Source of the DNA: Takakia lepidozioides
Lineage: Eukaryota; Streptophyta; Takakiopsida; Takakiales; Takakiaceae
Direction of reading: 5' to 3'
NCBI GenBank assembly: GCA_030704615.1
Contig: CM060733.1
Location: 74,438,907-74,502,906 of the forward strand
DNA: 64,000 nucleotides
In this document: positions 43,212-54,657 of the stretch, one piece after another
How the letters are laid out: every line of letters starts with the position of its first letter
Numbering within the stretch: position 1 is the stretch's first letter
Made by a program: the position numbers and the translations under genes
Notes under the pieces: model-generated
What the model was told of the DNA's origin: nothing
Seen by the model: the letters and a program-made list of their open reading frames with translations, nothing else
The model's database searches: none

Positions 43212-44280
43212 CATGGGGTCGGGCAAGCCAAAGCGAAAGCGGAACGGCCCAAAAGATGATGATCCTGGTGAGCCCGATGGGGGCGACGTGTCACCGAGGC
43301 GGCCGTTTGAGGAAGCGATGCATGTTCCGAAAACGAGGCCGCTCAAGAGCGGGAGGAATCTGAGGAGTCGGAGCCCGAGGAATCCTGAGAGCTCCGACCG
43401 ACCAACAGATGCCATGCCGGCAGCCTTTTGGGAAGGGTTGTTGGCGCAATTTGGCGGGACGTTGAAAGACGTGTTGAAGGCGGCTAATGCCACTTCCACT
43501 AAGGCAAAATTTAAGGTGAAGCCTAAGGAACCCGCACCTTCGAGGGCGTCCGAAATCGGAAGGCACTCAACACCTGGCTCTGGAGCTAGAGCAGTACTTC
43601 CGGGCGGCCAAGTTGAGTGACGAGGATCGGGTGGAAGTGGCTCCCACCTATTTGAGGGGCTATGCTCAACAATGGTGGCAGAAACGCCTTCACGACCGAG
43701 GTCCAAGCCGGAAACCTTGAACTGGAGTGGGTTCAAGGAATTGATGAAAAGGCAGTTTGTGCCCTCAACGCGTCCTGGCTTGCCCGGGACAAGATGAGGA
43801 ATTTGAAGCAAACAGATGACATTCGGGGATATGTCCAGGCTTTCAATGTGCTGTTGCTCGAAGTCGCGGACATGGCAGAACCAGAAATGGTCTTCAACTT
43901 TTGGCGGGACTGGCCCCATGGGCAGGCGGAAGTTGGAGGAGAAGCCACCTAAGACTTTGAACGAGGCAATTGAGAGGGCTGAATGTTTCTCGGATGTCCC
44001 TAGGGGTGAGACAAGGCCGTACGGAGCTGAACCACAAGAAGACCCGGCGGGAAGGTGACTCCTTCCGACCGGAAAAGAAGTGGGATAGGCCACGCGGCGA
44101 CAATGGCACGTGGAAATCGAAGGGAGGGCCTTCACAAGTCAAGGCGGCACCCGGTGCTTCGAAAGGAAAAGCGGGTGGAGCGGCCTATGGCGGACAGAAG
44201 GCGACCTTTGATGGAGTGTTTCAATTGCGGGGAGCCCGGGCACATGGCCAAGAAGTGCACGAAGCCCGACAATTGAACAT
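43212..44280 (+). pseudogene. Element C gag
   Basis: Starts ATGGGGTCGGGCAAGCC (MGSGKPKRKRNGPKDD). Later blocks are EGLLAQFGGTLKDVLKAANA, STKAKFKVKPKEP, then in a shifted frame the capsid words YFRAAKLSDEDRVEVA and GYAQQWWQKRL, then DIRGYVQAFNVLLLEVADMA. Ends with the zinc knuckle CFNCGEPGHMAKKC (C-x2-C-x4-H-x4-C, about 44.22-44.26 kb). At least three frameshifts break it. Confidence 0.88.
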
Positions 44281-44880
44281 GACTCGGGCGACCACAGAGC
44301 TGTCGGAAGATACCATCAGTCGCTTGGTGGAAGCGGTGGTCGCCAGGACTTGCAAGGTAGGCAAATTTTCTTGTGAGTTGTATCAGGAAACTGGCGCCTT
44401 ACGTAAAGGGAGTCAGTTATTGTTCGTGGATGGGATAATATCCGGAACTAACGTGTCATTGTTGGTGGACACAGGAGGAGCGTCGCACTCCTTCATGACA
44501 CCGGCAACGGCACAAAATGGGACTCCCGAAGTGACGTGGGGGCCCTATTGAGGTGCGTTCTGCCAAAGGAGAACCGCAATTGGCGACGAGGTTGGCGTTC
44601 GATGTTCCTCTTCAACTGGGGAGTTGGGAAGGACGTGAGAACTTCACCATTTGCGAGATCGATGGAGTGGATCTCATTTTGGGGATGACCTTTTTGAGCA
44701 AATCCGGAGCGGTCATAGATGGCCGCAAGAGAGTAGTCACGCTGCCATGTGGGAATGGTGGCGAGGTCTTACGAGTGTGGAAACGCCCAAACCCGTGGGA
44801 GGGCGAATAAACCTTCTGTCAGCAAGGGAGTGGGCCGTGGAGGAGGCACGAGCCCCAGTTTTTGCTTTACATTAGAGAAG
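44281..44880 (+). pseudogene. Element C protease
   Basis: GTNVSLLVDTGGASHSFMTP has the D-T-G active loop (44.46 kb). After a frameshift near 44551, VPLQLGSWEGRENFTICEID and VDLILGMTFLSKSGAVIDGR give the rest of the fold, with I-L-G-M-x-F/W-L at the expected place. Confidence 0.88.
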
Positions 44881-45850
44881 TGAAGGGAGAAGGCGATGGG
44901 GAGCCGAGCCCAGATTGGATCAAGGGGATTTTGGAGAATACCAGGATGTGATGCCGGAGGATTTACCAAGCGGCTTGCCACCGCGAAGAGGAGTTGACCA
45001 CAAGATTGAGGTGATACCGGGATCGGAACCGCCTGCCAAGGCGCCCTACCGGTTGAGCCACAGAGTTGGTCGAGCTGAAGACTCAGCTCAAAGATCTAAT
45101 GTCAAAGGGGTACATCCGGCCGAGTAAGTCACCTTACGGAGCCCCGGTGCTATTCGCAGACAAGAAGGATGGGACGCTGCGGATGTGTGTCGATTACAGG
45201 GCTTTGAATAAGGTGACTATCAAAAACCGGTACCCTTTGCCAAGGATCGACGACCTTTTCGATCGGTTGGCAGGAGCGAAGTATTTCAGCCGGATCGATC
45301 TGCGCTCCGGCTATCATCAAATTCGAGTGGCGGAAGGAGATGAGGAGAAGACCGCGTGCAGGACAAGGTATGGTTCATATGAGTTCTTGGTGATGCCTTT
45401 GGGCTCACCAATGCACCGCGACCTTTAGCACGCTGATGAACAGCCTTTTCCAGGAGTGGTTGGATGACTTTGTGATCGTGTACATCGACGACATCTTGGT
45501 GTATTCGAAAACAAAGGAGGAGCACCTGGAGCACCTCAAAAGGGTGTTCCAGAAATTGCGGGAAAGGGAAGCTGTATGCAAAGCTTCAAAGTGCGAAATT
45601 CGGGGTCACAAAAGTGGAGTTCCTGGGGCATGTGATTACACAGGATGGGATCAAAATGGATGACAGAAGGTGAGGGCGATCTTGGACTGGGAGCCTCCGA
45701 CTTCGGTCCCGGGAGTGCGATCCTTCCTAGGACTCGCCTCCTATTACCGGAAGTATGTGAGAAATTTCGCCAAGATGCCGCTGTCAGACCTTCTGTGTAA
45801 ATCCAAAGTCTGGGTATGGAACACCTTTGTGGCCAAGCTTTTGCTGAATT
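44881..45850 (+). pseudogene. Element C reverse transcriptase
   Basis: [60 protein letters not shown] and, after a frameshift at about 45428, DDFVIVYIDDILVYSKTK with an intact Y-I-D-D catalytic box (about 45.48 kb). [20 protein letters not shown] is the thumb/connection. Would be functional if frames were continuous. Confidence 0.92.
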
Positions 45851-46260
45851 GAAGCAGCGGATGGCGGAAGCTCCAGTCTTGAAAATCCCGGAGTTCGATC
45901 GTCCGTTCGAGATTCATACAGATGCGTCGGACTTTGCGATTGGGGGTGTACTGATGCAAGATGGACGTCCAGTGGCTTACGAAAGTAAGAAACTGAATGA
46001 AGTGGAGCGACGGTGGCCGACGCACGAGAAAGAGATGAAGGCGGTGGTGCACTGTCTTGAGCTTTGGCGCCACTATGTTGGTTCCAACCCAGTGAAGGTG
46101 TTCACGGACAATGTCACGGTGAAGTATTTTGCCACGCAGCCCAAGTTGTCCCCAAAACAACTTAGGTGGCAAGATACTTTGGCAGTGTTCGACGTGGATA
46201 TCCAACAAAACCGGGACGGACAATGTGGTGGCCGATGCTTTAAGTAGAAAGCAGCAGCTC
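45851..46260 (+). pseudogene. Element C RNase H
   Basis: FEIHTDASDFAIGGVLMQDG (catalytic D-A-S), LNEVERRWPTHEKEMKAVVH (E), VKVFTDNVTVKYF (D-N in place of the usual D-H) and NVVADALSRK in a shifted frame (final D). The break lies near 46205. Confidence 0.9.
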
Positions 46261-47230
46261 TTGTTGGTGTACAGGGGCGAGACGGCGCTCCAAAGGAAGA
46301 TCCGGAAGGCTTGCCGGAAGGATGAGCTGGCGAAGTCCGTGATGCAGGACTTGAGGATGGGGGTTAAATCGCAGTTCCACTTGCAAAATGGACTGCTCCG
46401 GTATAAGCAAAAGCGTCTCTACGTGCCGAAGGGAGGGATCAGAGATAGTCTCTTGAGAGAATGCCATGATAGCCCGCTTGCGGGCCACGGCGGAGCCAAG
46501 CGCACTGCGGCACTCTTGAAGAAAGAGTATTTCTGGCCCAAACTGAGGGAGGAGGCAGAGGAGTATGTCAAGACATGCACCACATGCCAACAAAACCGAG
46601 TACAAAAAGCAAGCGGGGCTGTTACAACCCTTGCCGATTCCAGAGGGGACTTGGGAAAGCGTCTCGATGGATTTCATGACTGCTATGCCGCTGTCAAAAG
46701 GATTCGATGCAATCATGGTGGTGGTGGATAGGTTCAGTAAAATGGGCCATTTCATCCCCACCAAGGAGACGGCAACGGCGCAGGAGACAGGGCGACTTTA
46801 CTTCGCCCACGTCTTAAACATCATGGAGTCCCGAAGGATATTGTCTCGGACCGCGATCCAAAGTTTACGAGTAAAATTTTGGAGGACACTTTGGAAGAAG
46901 ATGGGGACGAGGCTGAAGATGAGCACCGCCTTCCGACCTACGACCGACGGCCCAACAGAAAGAGTGAATTCCGTAGTGAAGCAGATCTTGCGGAATTACG
47001 TGTCGGCAGACCAATCAGACTGGGTGGAACACTTAGACGCGGTAGAGTTCTGTTATATAACACAGAACACTCCGCAACGGGAGTTTCCCCTTTCGTATTG
47101 GTCTATGGAAAAGCACCTCTGGTGCCGACAAGTTGGGCCGCCCAGGACGTTGAGGAACCGGCAGTAGCGCGGTACTGGAAGAACGCGAGCGTTGTTGAAG
47201 CTCGCAAAGTACAACATGGCTAGGAAACGG
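46261..47230 (+). pseudogene. Element C integrase
   Basis: Zinc domain: ECHDSPLAGHGGAKRTAALL with CTTCQQNR. Core: SMDFMTAMPLSKGFDAIMVV (first D), RFSKMGHFIPTKETATAQET, then FRPTTDGPTERVNSVVKQIL with the Glu. The second Asp region near 46850 lies in a shifted frame. ITQNTPQREFPLSYWS continues toward the C-terminal domain. Confidence 0.9.
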
Positions 47231-47725
47231 TATGAAAGGCAGGCGAATCGGAAGCGGAGGGAAGTGAAGTTTGAGGCAGGCACGGAGGTCTGGTTGAACA
47301 TCAAGAATTTCCGACTACCTCCGGAAGTGAGTCCAAAGTTCGTACCTCCGTATGCGGGACCCTTTCGCATCCGGAAGGTTATGAATGAGGATGTGTATGA
47401 ATTGGAGCTGCCGGCAAACAGCAAGGTGCATCCAGTATTCCACGTCTCCCTTTTGAAGCCTTACTTCAAAGATGAAGCGCGTCCGAATCGGCATCAAGTG
47501 TTGCGTCCGCCACCTGTGCTGTTGGATCATGAAAATGAACCTGAGTACGAGGTGGAGGCATACTTAAGTCGAGGAGGTTCAAGAACCGAGAACGGAGTAT
47601 CTCGTCAAATGGAAGGGCTATCATCATGTGGAGGCATCTTGGGGGTGCGTGCCTCAGAAATGGGAAACGCATCCGAGGCGGTTGCAGTTTTCGAAGGGCG
47701 ACCTCAAAAGCGGAAGAAGCGTTGA
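47215..47725 (+). pseudogene. Element C integrase C-terminus and chromodomain
   Basis: KFEAGTEVWLNIKNFRLPPE and PKFVPPYAGPFRIRKVMNED form the SH3-like integrase end; LELPANSKVHPVFHVSLLKP follows. The chromodomain starts EPEYEVEAYLS; after a frameshift near 47570 it continues EYLVKWKGYHHVEASW, with the aromatic and acidic positions of the methyl-lysine pocket. Chromodomains steer chromovirus integration to methylated-histone chromatin. Confidence 0.88.
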
Positions 47726-48630
47726 TGGGGACATCAACCTTGGAGCGTGGGGGAGGAAATGCATGCTTAGCCCGGCTTAGCTAGCTCAGGAATCCGATTG
47801 CAAAAACTTGTATTGTACAAAAATTTGTTATAAAGGAAATGGGTTCCAAATGTTGTGCGTCCTATTTTTTTGGAATGGTGATGCATGGTGTGGTTGGCTA
47901 GTGTGTAGAATGCATGCTAGCTTACAAAAGTGGGAGAGGTAAATTGGGTTAATCGTGTGTTTGCGCAGTGCCGAAATCGGGTGACTCCCATCCAAGGGGC
48001 AAGGAAACTTGCGCCTTCTTTGGGAGTTCACGTGCTAGTGCGCACCTGGCGCGTGCGCGTACTATAACTGCGCTACCGGGTGGTTGCCTTTGTAGTGCGG
48101 GCTAACGCGGAAGCTATGTGCTTCCGTTCACGTACTATAATCGTGTAGCCTCGGGACGAAGTCGTAGTGCGGCTTCGGCGTGTTCCCGTACCTCAGGCCA
48201 GCATTCCAAGACGGACCCAATTGTAGTGTGATTGGGGAGCACGGTGGTTCAAGGTTATCTTCCTAGTCAAAAGGGGTTCGAGGTGAACCCTTGCGCAAAG
48301 TGATGCCAAAAGCGGGCATCAGGAGCGATCGCAAGCAATGTTGTTGCAGTAAGGCGATTCGATCCTCGGGGAGGATCGTTCCTTGCCTTGAAGAAGGCCA
48401 AGAAGAGTGCACTGGGAGGAGCTTGAGAGGCTCCACCCTGGCCGGGACTTGGAGGAAGTCGGCCGAACTAGCTAGTGGAGAGTAGAGTCAAGTGTGGGGT
48501 TTGGTTCTTTGCCATGGGACGCCATGGTACGGAAACAAACTCCTTGATGTGGGACGCCACAACTTGGATGTTCGTTTCTACAAAATGGACAAGTCGATGA
48601 GGACATCGACTCCCTGTGGTAGGGGTGGGT
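47726..48630 (+). other. Element C 3' untranslated part
   Basis: No ORF. Shares GTGCGGGCTAACGC and later blocks with 22.9-23.4 kb. Ends in the purine-rich GTAGGGGTGGG next to the 3' LTR, a likely plus-strand primer (polypurine tract). Confidence 0.75.
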
Positions 48631-49357
48631 GTGTGGCGGCCCTTTGCCTTGAGGGCAGGGGGGGGGGGACACATGAGGGGCTGCCCCTGTGGGGGGGGCA
48701 GCGGCAGCGATAGGTATGGGGGGCTGAAGCACCCTTGAGTGCCCAAGGCACTCAAGGAGGCGGAGGCGCTCACTAGGTGGAGCCCCGCACACCGGGTTGC
48801 GGTGGGGGTGGCTCCACAAGGGGTGGTGGTAGCTTAGCGGGACTTAGTGGGGGTGGCATAGGACTCACCATGGGGGCGGAGACCTCGTGGTGGGAGTCGT
48901 GGGGAGTCTTGGGACTCATCACGGTCCATAGGGGCCGTGGTGAGTGGGCCAAGACTCACCGCGACTCATCACCGGGAAGTCGAGGGTTTTTCGTGGTGGT
49001 TCGCCATAAAATGGCATGGCTGGTTGTGAAACCCCCGCGGACAGCTACAGAAAGTATATAGGAGTAGAGTAACCCGAGAACGGTGCAAGCCCGGGTGACC
49101 AAAAATGATGTGAGGAAGCGAGCGAGCGGAAAGCGACCAAAGAGTGGGGGAGCTGTTCCGGACTGCCAACTACCAAAGGGAATTCCCCTGGTTCCAAATC
49201 GGTGGAGGGTTCTTTGGGAGTTCAAAGGGGGACCGTTATGCCCCGGTGAGCAGCCAAAGCTCCAAGTTGGTCCGGGGGCCAGGTTGGGAGTTAGGCGCGC
49301 GCATCAAGCTAGCAACTATGACTTGAAGGGGAGCTTACCGAAGTGAGGTGCGCGACA
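48631..49357 (+). repeat. Element C 3' LTR
   Basis: Nearly identical to 42434-43157 over its length; its first bases are altered (TGTGGCGG for TGTCGCGG), weakening the terminal repeat. Ends CGCGACA. Confidence 0.93.
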
Positions 49358-49607
49358 CACAATTGTTGAACCCTGGATAAAGTCATCCAGCTCAATTGTG
49401 CCCACAGCTCCAGAGTACCTACGAGGCCCCTTGGTAGCTCCATACATCTCCTCCATGTCGTCCCACAACAATGCGAAAACTGCACACCTGTTGATGAAGC
49501 CTCCGAGTCTGTGTCTGACTCTGCACTAGTTGAGGGTGGAGGTGAAGGTGGTCTGAAACGAATACCTCATCTGGTAACCCACTCTCACTGCTACTGCGTG
49601 TAGCCAT
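49358..49607 (-). pseudogene. Element B gag, 5' part
   Basis: Minus frame from the ATG at 49605-49607 (MATRSSSESGLPDEV). A second frame gives MYGATKGPRRYSGAVGTIEL and DDFIQGST, matching the 5.1-5.2 kb fragment. It continues beyond element C at 42433. Confidence 0.8.
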
Positions 49608-50349
49608 ATTCCCCTCAGAACCCCTGGGTAACTCCGTGATGTCACTCACAATGTGCACCTCCCCCACGTGATACTATAAGGCTCTAGTACTAATTCTAAT
49701 AGTGACACGGTAGGCACCTTTGCAGTTTAAGGGTCATATCCCAGTGGCTCAGGGCACCTTGCATCCACCGCAAGAACTCCTATGGTTGGCTGGTCATCAA
49801 CCCAGTCTCACCATAGAAGAAACACTGGGTCTTGCTGGTCATCACTCCAGCCTCACCACCGACAGCATACCTAGGATTGACCGTGATCAAATCCGGCCTA
49901 ATCCTATGAAAGCAAGCGCCCACACAAACCAACATGGCGCACAGTCAAGCATGCAGGTGTTTGGGGGATCCAAACACAAGAAATCAAAACATCAACACCC
50001 CCACACCAAAATCCATCTGCAATGCTGATCCTGTAGAATAGCCAAAATCCAGACTGACTGGCCTCCACCAAGAGAGGCTTTGGCAACTACAAGTAAAGTA
50101 ATGAAATAGTAAGAGATGGAGGGGAAGAATAGAAGCCCGACCAGCCTAATCCTGATCTATGCTATCAACTGCCAGACTTCTCTCAAAGTGCCTCGCTCTG
50201 CATGATGGTAAGGTGTAGCGGTATATCTATGTCCAGAAACCTGCCACTAACCTTGTCCCAGCTACAGTAGCTCGCTCTAACCAACCCTCCTCCTCTTTCT
50301 GCGAGGTAGAGACAAAGCAGTACTCCCCTATCTCCCGCTCACTGAACAC
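49608..50349. other. Element B leader and possible LTR region
   Basis: Contains the diverged primer-site-like TTAGTACTAGAGCC (minus, 49694-49681). No ORF. By position it should hold the 5' LTR of element B, but no similar sequence was found near its other end (29.9-30.25 kb), so an LTR cannot be claimed. Confidence 0.35.
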
Positions 50350-51849
50350 CGCCTGTGATCCAAGTGCTCCACTTGATCCAGGTCCAACAGGTTGGGATGT
50401 CCTAGTTGTAGTCTCAACCTCAACTGTTGGGTCTACTTCTTCATACTCTTCATCTTCCAAGGTTTCCTCTTTCTCACTCATATAACTCAACTGGAGTGGT
50501 ATTGGAGAGTCAACACTCTGTTGGCTCTGCCACATCCTCCTCTCCTTCTTTGTCTTGTGATTCAAAAACTGGAGTTCCTGCTTTTGGTGTCCCATGCCAA
50601 CTCTGATCAAAGATTTATGTCAAATCTTTAATCCAGGGATGTACCTCAGATCTCTCCCCTCGTGGTTGATCTTCTTCCTCTATCAAATCCCTTAATCTTT
50701 CTTGTAAAGAATAAGAAGGAGTGGCATCCAACTCTGGTTCTTCCGGTATGGGTGATGTACGATCTTAATGGTGTGAGGTCCAAATGATTCCCCTATGTCT
50801 ATTCCTCTCTTCCAAAGATATGGATAATTAGCTTTCAAATAACTTTCTTTTGGCTGAATATCTATGAAGTCTAGCTTCTCTTTCATCACTCATCCCATGT
50901 CTTTCATATTTTTAATGAGGCAATAACCAAAACTCTCTTCTGTAGTATCTCTCGTATATGCCTAGATTTCTCTCAAGCTTTAATGCACCCTTGGCTATAC
51001 TAGAAGTCTCCGTTACCACCATATGGCAAGCACGTCTGGAAAGCTGTTCTTGGTGTAAGTTTGATCCACAGGATATCCTTGGGAATCCAATTCTTTACCA
51101 GTACGCATATGAGTGTAAACATTCACTTTCCGTTCCTCCCAGCCTTCAAACTCCACTCGTTTAATGGATAGCAACGCTATCACATAAACCAGTGTTGTAA
51201 CCAACTTGCTCTCCCTCTACAGACTTGATAAATCTTTATCGACCCCACTCTGGATCTACATCATGCACTCTCTTAAGAATGTTTTCTTTTCACCGTCTGG
51301 CAATTCCAAAAACCTCTGAAAGAATTGTTTGGACAACCTTTCTTTCTCAGCTCCACAGGGAATTTGATTCACATCAAATTCTTTAATTCTCCAACCACCA
51401 TGATCCCACAGATGCCTGTCACATCTGGTTTGTTCTACCCAGTTCCCCAGTATGGTCGCCAAATGTCCGGCTTTTACTCACCCATCCCTTCGCTATCCGA
51501 GGTGGAAACTCCAAGATAGAAGAGTTGTATCTCTAAACACTCAGCCCCGCTCAGAACATCAGTCATGACCTACAACCAGTGTATCATGGAAGTGCTTCTT
51601 GTTTGTATTCCTTCTTGCCTTCATGTCAGCAATTACCTTACTTTATATTTAAGTATTAGGCTTCAGCAATCCACCAGGTTCCTTCACTCTATTCATTCCA
51701 CAGCTTCCAGGTCTCTCTACACAATGTGGTATGGAATATGTATCAGATTAAGTTATATCAAGTAACAGGCGAAGCCATGGTGTATCTAATCTGCTCTACA
51801 GTATCACCCTACAGCTAAGCATGTATCAAGCATCTACAGATTGTCTCTC
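50350..51849 (-). mobile_element. Inverted 5' part of a second family-A element
   Basis: On the minus strand from 51849 down: the 3' ~400 bp of the family-A LTR (GTAGAGCAGATTAGA, CGAAGGGATGGGTGAGTAAA), the TTTGGCGACCATACTGGGGA primer-site region (about 51.45 kb), and the first gag frame (KEFDVNQIPCG, VYVIALLSIKRVEFEGWEER, LQLSYMSEKEET). It matches 52.4-53.97 kb in opposite orientation and is abruptly replaced at 51850 by the 5' LTR of the full-length element. Confidence 0.88.
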
Positions 51850-52774
51850 TGTTAGAGGACTGTAGGGGACTTAGACACTTATACGGGATCTGTAGGGTAC
51901 CCTTAATTTTTGCACAGACTGAGACCAACAGGAGCCTTAGGGGTGACAGCAGCGCACTGTAGAGGGGGTTACACAGCGTCACAGCTCACAGGCCAACACA
52001 GCCACACAGCCCGTCACAGTCGTCACAAAGCCAACACAGCCAACACAGCCGACACAGTTGCACAGCCACACCACACAGCCCACAGCAGACACAGCCACAC
52101 AGTCGCACAGCCAGTCACAGCCCGTTTTTCACACAGCCAGTCACAGCTTGACACAGCTGTCACGATCATAGGGAACGAAGAGTAGGACAGGGAACGACTG
52201 TGGGGAACAACACCTGCGAAGGGAACATGTTAGTTCACAGACGACGGTTAGTGAGGGAAACGGTTAGAACCGCGGATAGGAAGATAAAGGGAAACGGGGA
52301 ATGGAGGGGGATTATCATTATTCGGAGGAGGACTTCTTAGTGAGGCTGGAGCGGAGATCGGAGCAAAGTGAAGGAGAGAGGATTAGTAGATGCTTGTTAT
52401 ATGCAAAGCTGTAGTGATATTGTAGAGCAGATTAGAGACACAATGGCTTCGGCCTGATACCTGATAAATCATAATCTGATACTTATACGATACAATCACA
52501 CTGTGTAGAGAGATCTGAGTGAAGCTGTGGATTGAATGGATGAGTGAAGGAAACCGATAGATTGATGAAGCAAACTGATACTTAATTATCAATGGTAAGG
52601 TAGCTAAGATGAATGCGGAAAAGGAAACAAATAGGAAACACCCCCATGATACACTAGCTGTAGGTCATGACTGATTGTTCTGCGCGGGCTGAGTACTTAG
52701 AGATTTCCAACTCTTCTATCTTGGAGTTTCCGCCTCGGATAGCGAAGGGATGGGTGAGTAAAAGCCGCGCGACA
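51850..52774 (+). repeat. Element A 5' LTR
   Basis: Begins TGTTAGAGGACTGTAGGGGA and ends GCCGCGCGACA. Holds a CACAG-type tandem array at about 51955-52165 and repeated GGGAACGA/GGGAACA words just after it. Confidence 0.92.
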
Positions 52775-52795
52775 TTTGGCGACCATACTGGGGAC
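52775..52795 (+). other. Element A primer-binding-site region
   Basis: TTTGGCGACCATACTGGGG directly after the LTR, also kept in the inverted copy at about 51.45 kb. The T-G-G start fits a tRNA CCA end; I do not assign the tRNA. Confidence 0.7.
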
Positions 52796-52799
52796 CTGG

Positions 52800-53886
52800 A
52801 CATGAACAACCAGATGTGACAGGCATCTGGTGGGATCATGGTGGTTGGACCATTAAAATTTGAAGTGAATCAAATTCCCTGTGGAACGAAGGAAGAAAGA
52901 TTGTCCAAACATTCTTTCAAAGGTTCTTGGAATTGCCAGACGGTTGTAAAGAAAATATTCTTAAACGAGTGCATGATGCTGATCCAGAATGGGGTCTGGA
53001 GAAAGGAGTGATAAAGATTTATCAGGTAGCCTGTAGAGGAAGAGCACGTTGGTTACCAACATTGGTTTATGTGATAGCATTGCTATCCATTAAACGAGTA
53101 GAGTTTGAAGGCTGGGAAGAAAGAAAGGTGAATGTTTATACTCATATGCATGAAGAGCTTGTACTGGTAAAGAATTGGATTCCAAAGGATATTTTGTGGA
53201 TCAAACTCACACCAAGAACAGCTTTTCAGACTTGTTTGCCATATGGTTATATGGTAACGGAGACTTCAAGTATAGCCAAGGGTGCATTGAAGCTTGAAAG
53301 AAACCCAGGCATATACGAGAGATATTACAGAAGAGAGTTTTGGTTATTGCCACATTAAAAGAAATGAAAGACATGGGACATGAGTGATGAAAGAGAAGCT
53401 AGACGACAGAGATATTCAGCAAAAAGAGAAAGCTATCTGAAAGCTAATTATCCATATCTTTGGGAGAGAGGAATAGACATAGGGGAATCATCTGGACCTC
53501 TCACACCATCAAGATCAAAGAGTGCATCACCTATACCGGAAGAACTAGAGTTGGATGCCACTCCTTCTGTTTCTTTGCAAGAAAGATTAAGGGAATTGGT
53601 ACAGGAAGAAGATCAATCACGAGGTGAAAGATCTGAGGTACATCCTTGGATAAAAGACTTGACAGAAATCTTTGATAAGAGTTGGCATGGAACACCAAAA
53701 GCAGGAACTCCAGTTTCTGAAGCAGAAGATGAAGAAGGAGAAGAGGATGTGGCAGAGCCAACGGAGAGTTCAGACTCTCCAACACCATTACAGTTGAGTT
53801 ACATGAGTGAAGAAGAAACCCAAGGGCAGAACTTGGAGGATGAAAACAGAGAGAAGAAATTGAAGAGGAAGAATATGAAGAAGTAG
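52800..53886 (+). pseudogene. Element A gag, N-terminal part
   Basis: Similarity to the inverted copy starts right after the primer site (KFEVNQIPCGTKEERLSK). The frame 52927-53358 contains LVYVIALLSIKRVEFEGWEE and KNWIPKDILWIKLTPRTAFQ; the frame 53380-53886 starts MSDEREARRQRYSAKR and becomes Glu-rich (EAEDEEGEEDVAEPTES). The separating stop at 53356 and shifts relative to the inverted copy suggest one original frame. No named domain; typical lineage-specific gag lead. Confidence 0.7.
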
Positions 53887-54169
53887 ACCCAACAGCTGAG
53901 GTTGAGACTACAACCAGGACATCCCAACCCGTTGGACCTGGATCAAGTGGAGCACTTGGATCACAGGCCAACGAAGGTGTCGGCTCAGGGGGATCAGGCG
54001 GGCTGCCTGGATCTGGCTCTGGGGGGACAGGGAGTGTGGGAAGTAGTGCAACTGAAGCTGGGAATACTGTGAATATCGTGGGGCCAGAAGCAGGAGTGCT
54101 CAAGGGCCACCACTTGGTGGAAGATCCACCACAAAAACAACAGGTCCAGAAGGACCAGCACCAGCAAGG

Positions 54170-54657
54170 GTGCCAGCACCTGTCAGTGGGCAGAAGGTAG
54201 GGCCACAGATGGCGTTACAACCAACACGGGCAAAACCACCCTTTCCAATATATTCAGGAAAAGGGGATCCCGATGTACACATTAGCCAATTTGAGCACAT
54301 GTGTATAGTGAACAATGAGAATGGCGATGATGCCAAGATGAGACTGTTTCCTTGTTCACTTATCAAGAAGCAAGTGAATGGTATGCAAGATTCCCTGATA
54401 ATCATTTCCTAACCTGGAATGGCTTGAATACAGCATTTCGAAATAGGTTCAGGACAAGTAAAACTGAGGATGAAGTGTATGGAAGTTTACAACAGCTGAA
54501 GCAGAAGAAGCATGAAACTGTTGAAGAGTATATGGAGAAGATGGAATTGATGATGAAAAAGCTGGCTGCAGTACCAGCGCCCCGGTTTACAGAAGACTTG
54601 GTTTGTGAGTGGACTAAGACCAGAGTTGCAAAAGAAAGTGGATATGTTACCCCATAA
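54170..54657 (+). pseudogene. Element A gag capsid domain
   Basis: PPFPIYSGKGDPDVHISQFE, then after a frameshift near 54350 TYQEASEWYARFPDNHFLTW and FRNRFRTSKTEDEVYGSLQQ with ETVEEYMEKMELMMKKL, the retrotransposon gag (PF03732-type) capsid pattern. Ends VAKESGYVTP. Confidence 0.88.

Larger units (their letters stand above)
42434..49357 (+). mobile_element. Element C: chromovirus (Ty3/gypsy with chromodomain)
   Basis: 6.9 kb with two LTRs of about 725 bp, initiator-Met primer site, gag, protease, RT, RNase H, integrase and chromodomain in order. Inserted in element B gag: the site reads CACAC on the left and CACA(C) on the right, overlapping the terminal CA. The uninterrupted gag at 5.2 kb shows GTGTG once. 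The LTRs are very similar, but the internal part has many frameshifts. Confidence 0.93.
30245..49607 (-). mobile_element. Element B: Ty3/gypsy retroelement with DNA methyltransferase and PHD finger
   Basis: Minus-strand coding order: gag (49607-49358, then 42433-41400), protease (to 40153), cytosine-5 DNA methyltransferase (39885-38764), RT start (38460-38240), RT connection, RNase H and integrase zinc domain (38235-37071), integrase core and PHD finger (31335-30245). Interrupted by chromovirus C (42434-49357) and TIR element D (31345-37061). Without them the coding span is about 6.7 kb. A diverged initiator-Met-type primer site (TTAGTACTAGAGCC) lies at 49681-49694 upstream of gag. LTRs were not identified. 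Many stops, frameshifts and an RT deletion show this copy is dead. Confidence 0.85.

Noticed and set aside
53531-54103. Antisense ORFs over element A gag (190 codons and others near 54487-55310)
   Set aside because: Shadows of Glu/Lys-rich gag frames on the other strand.
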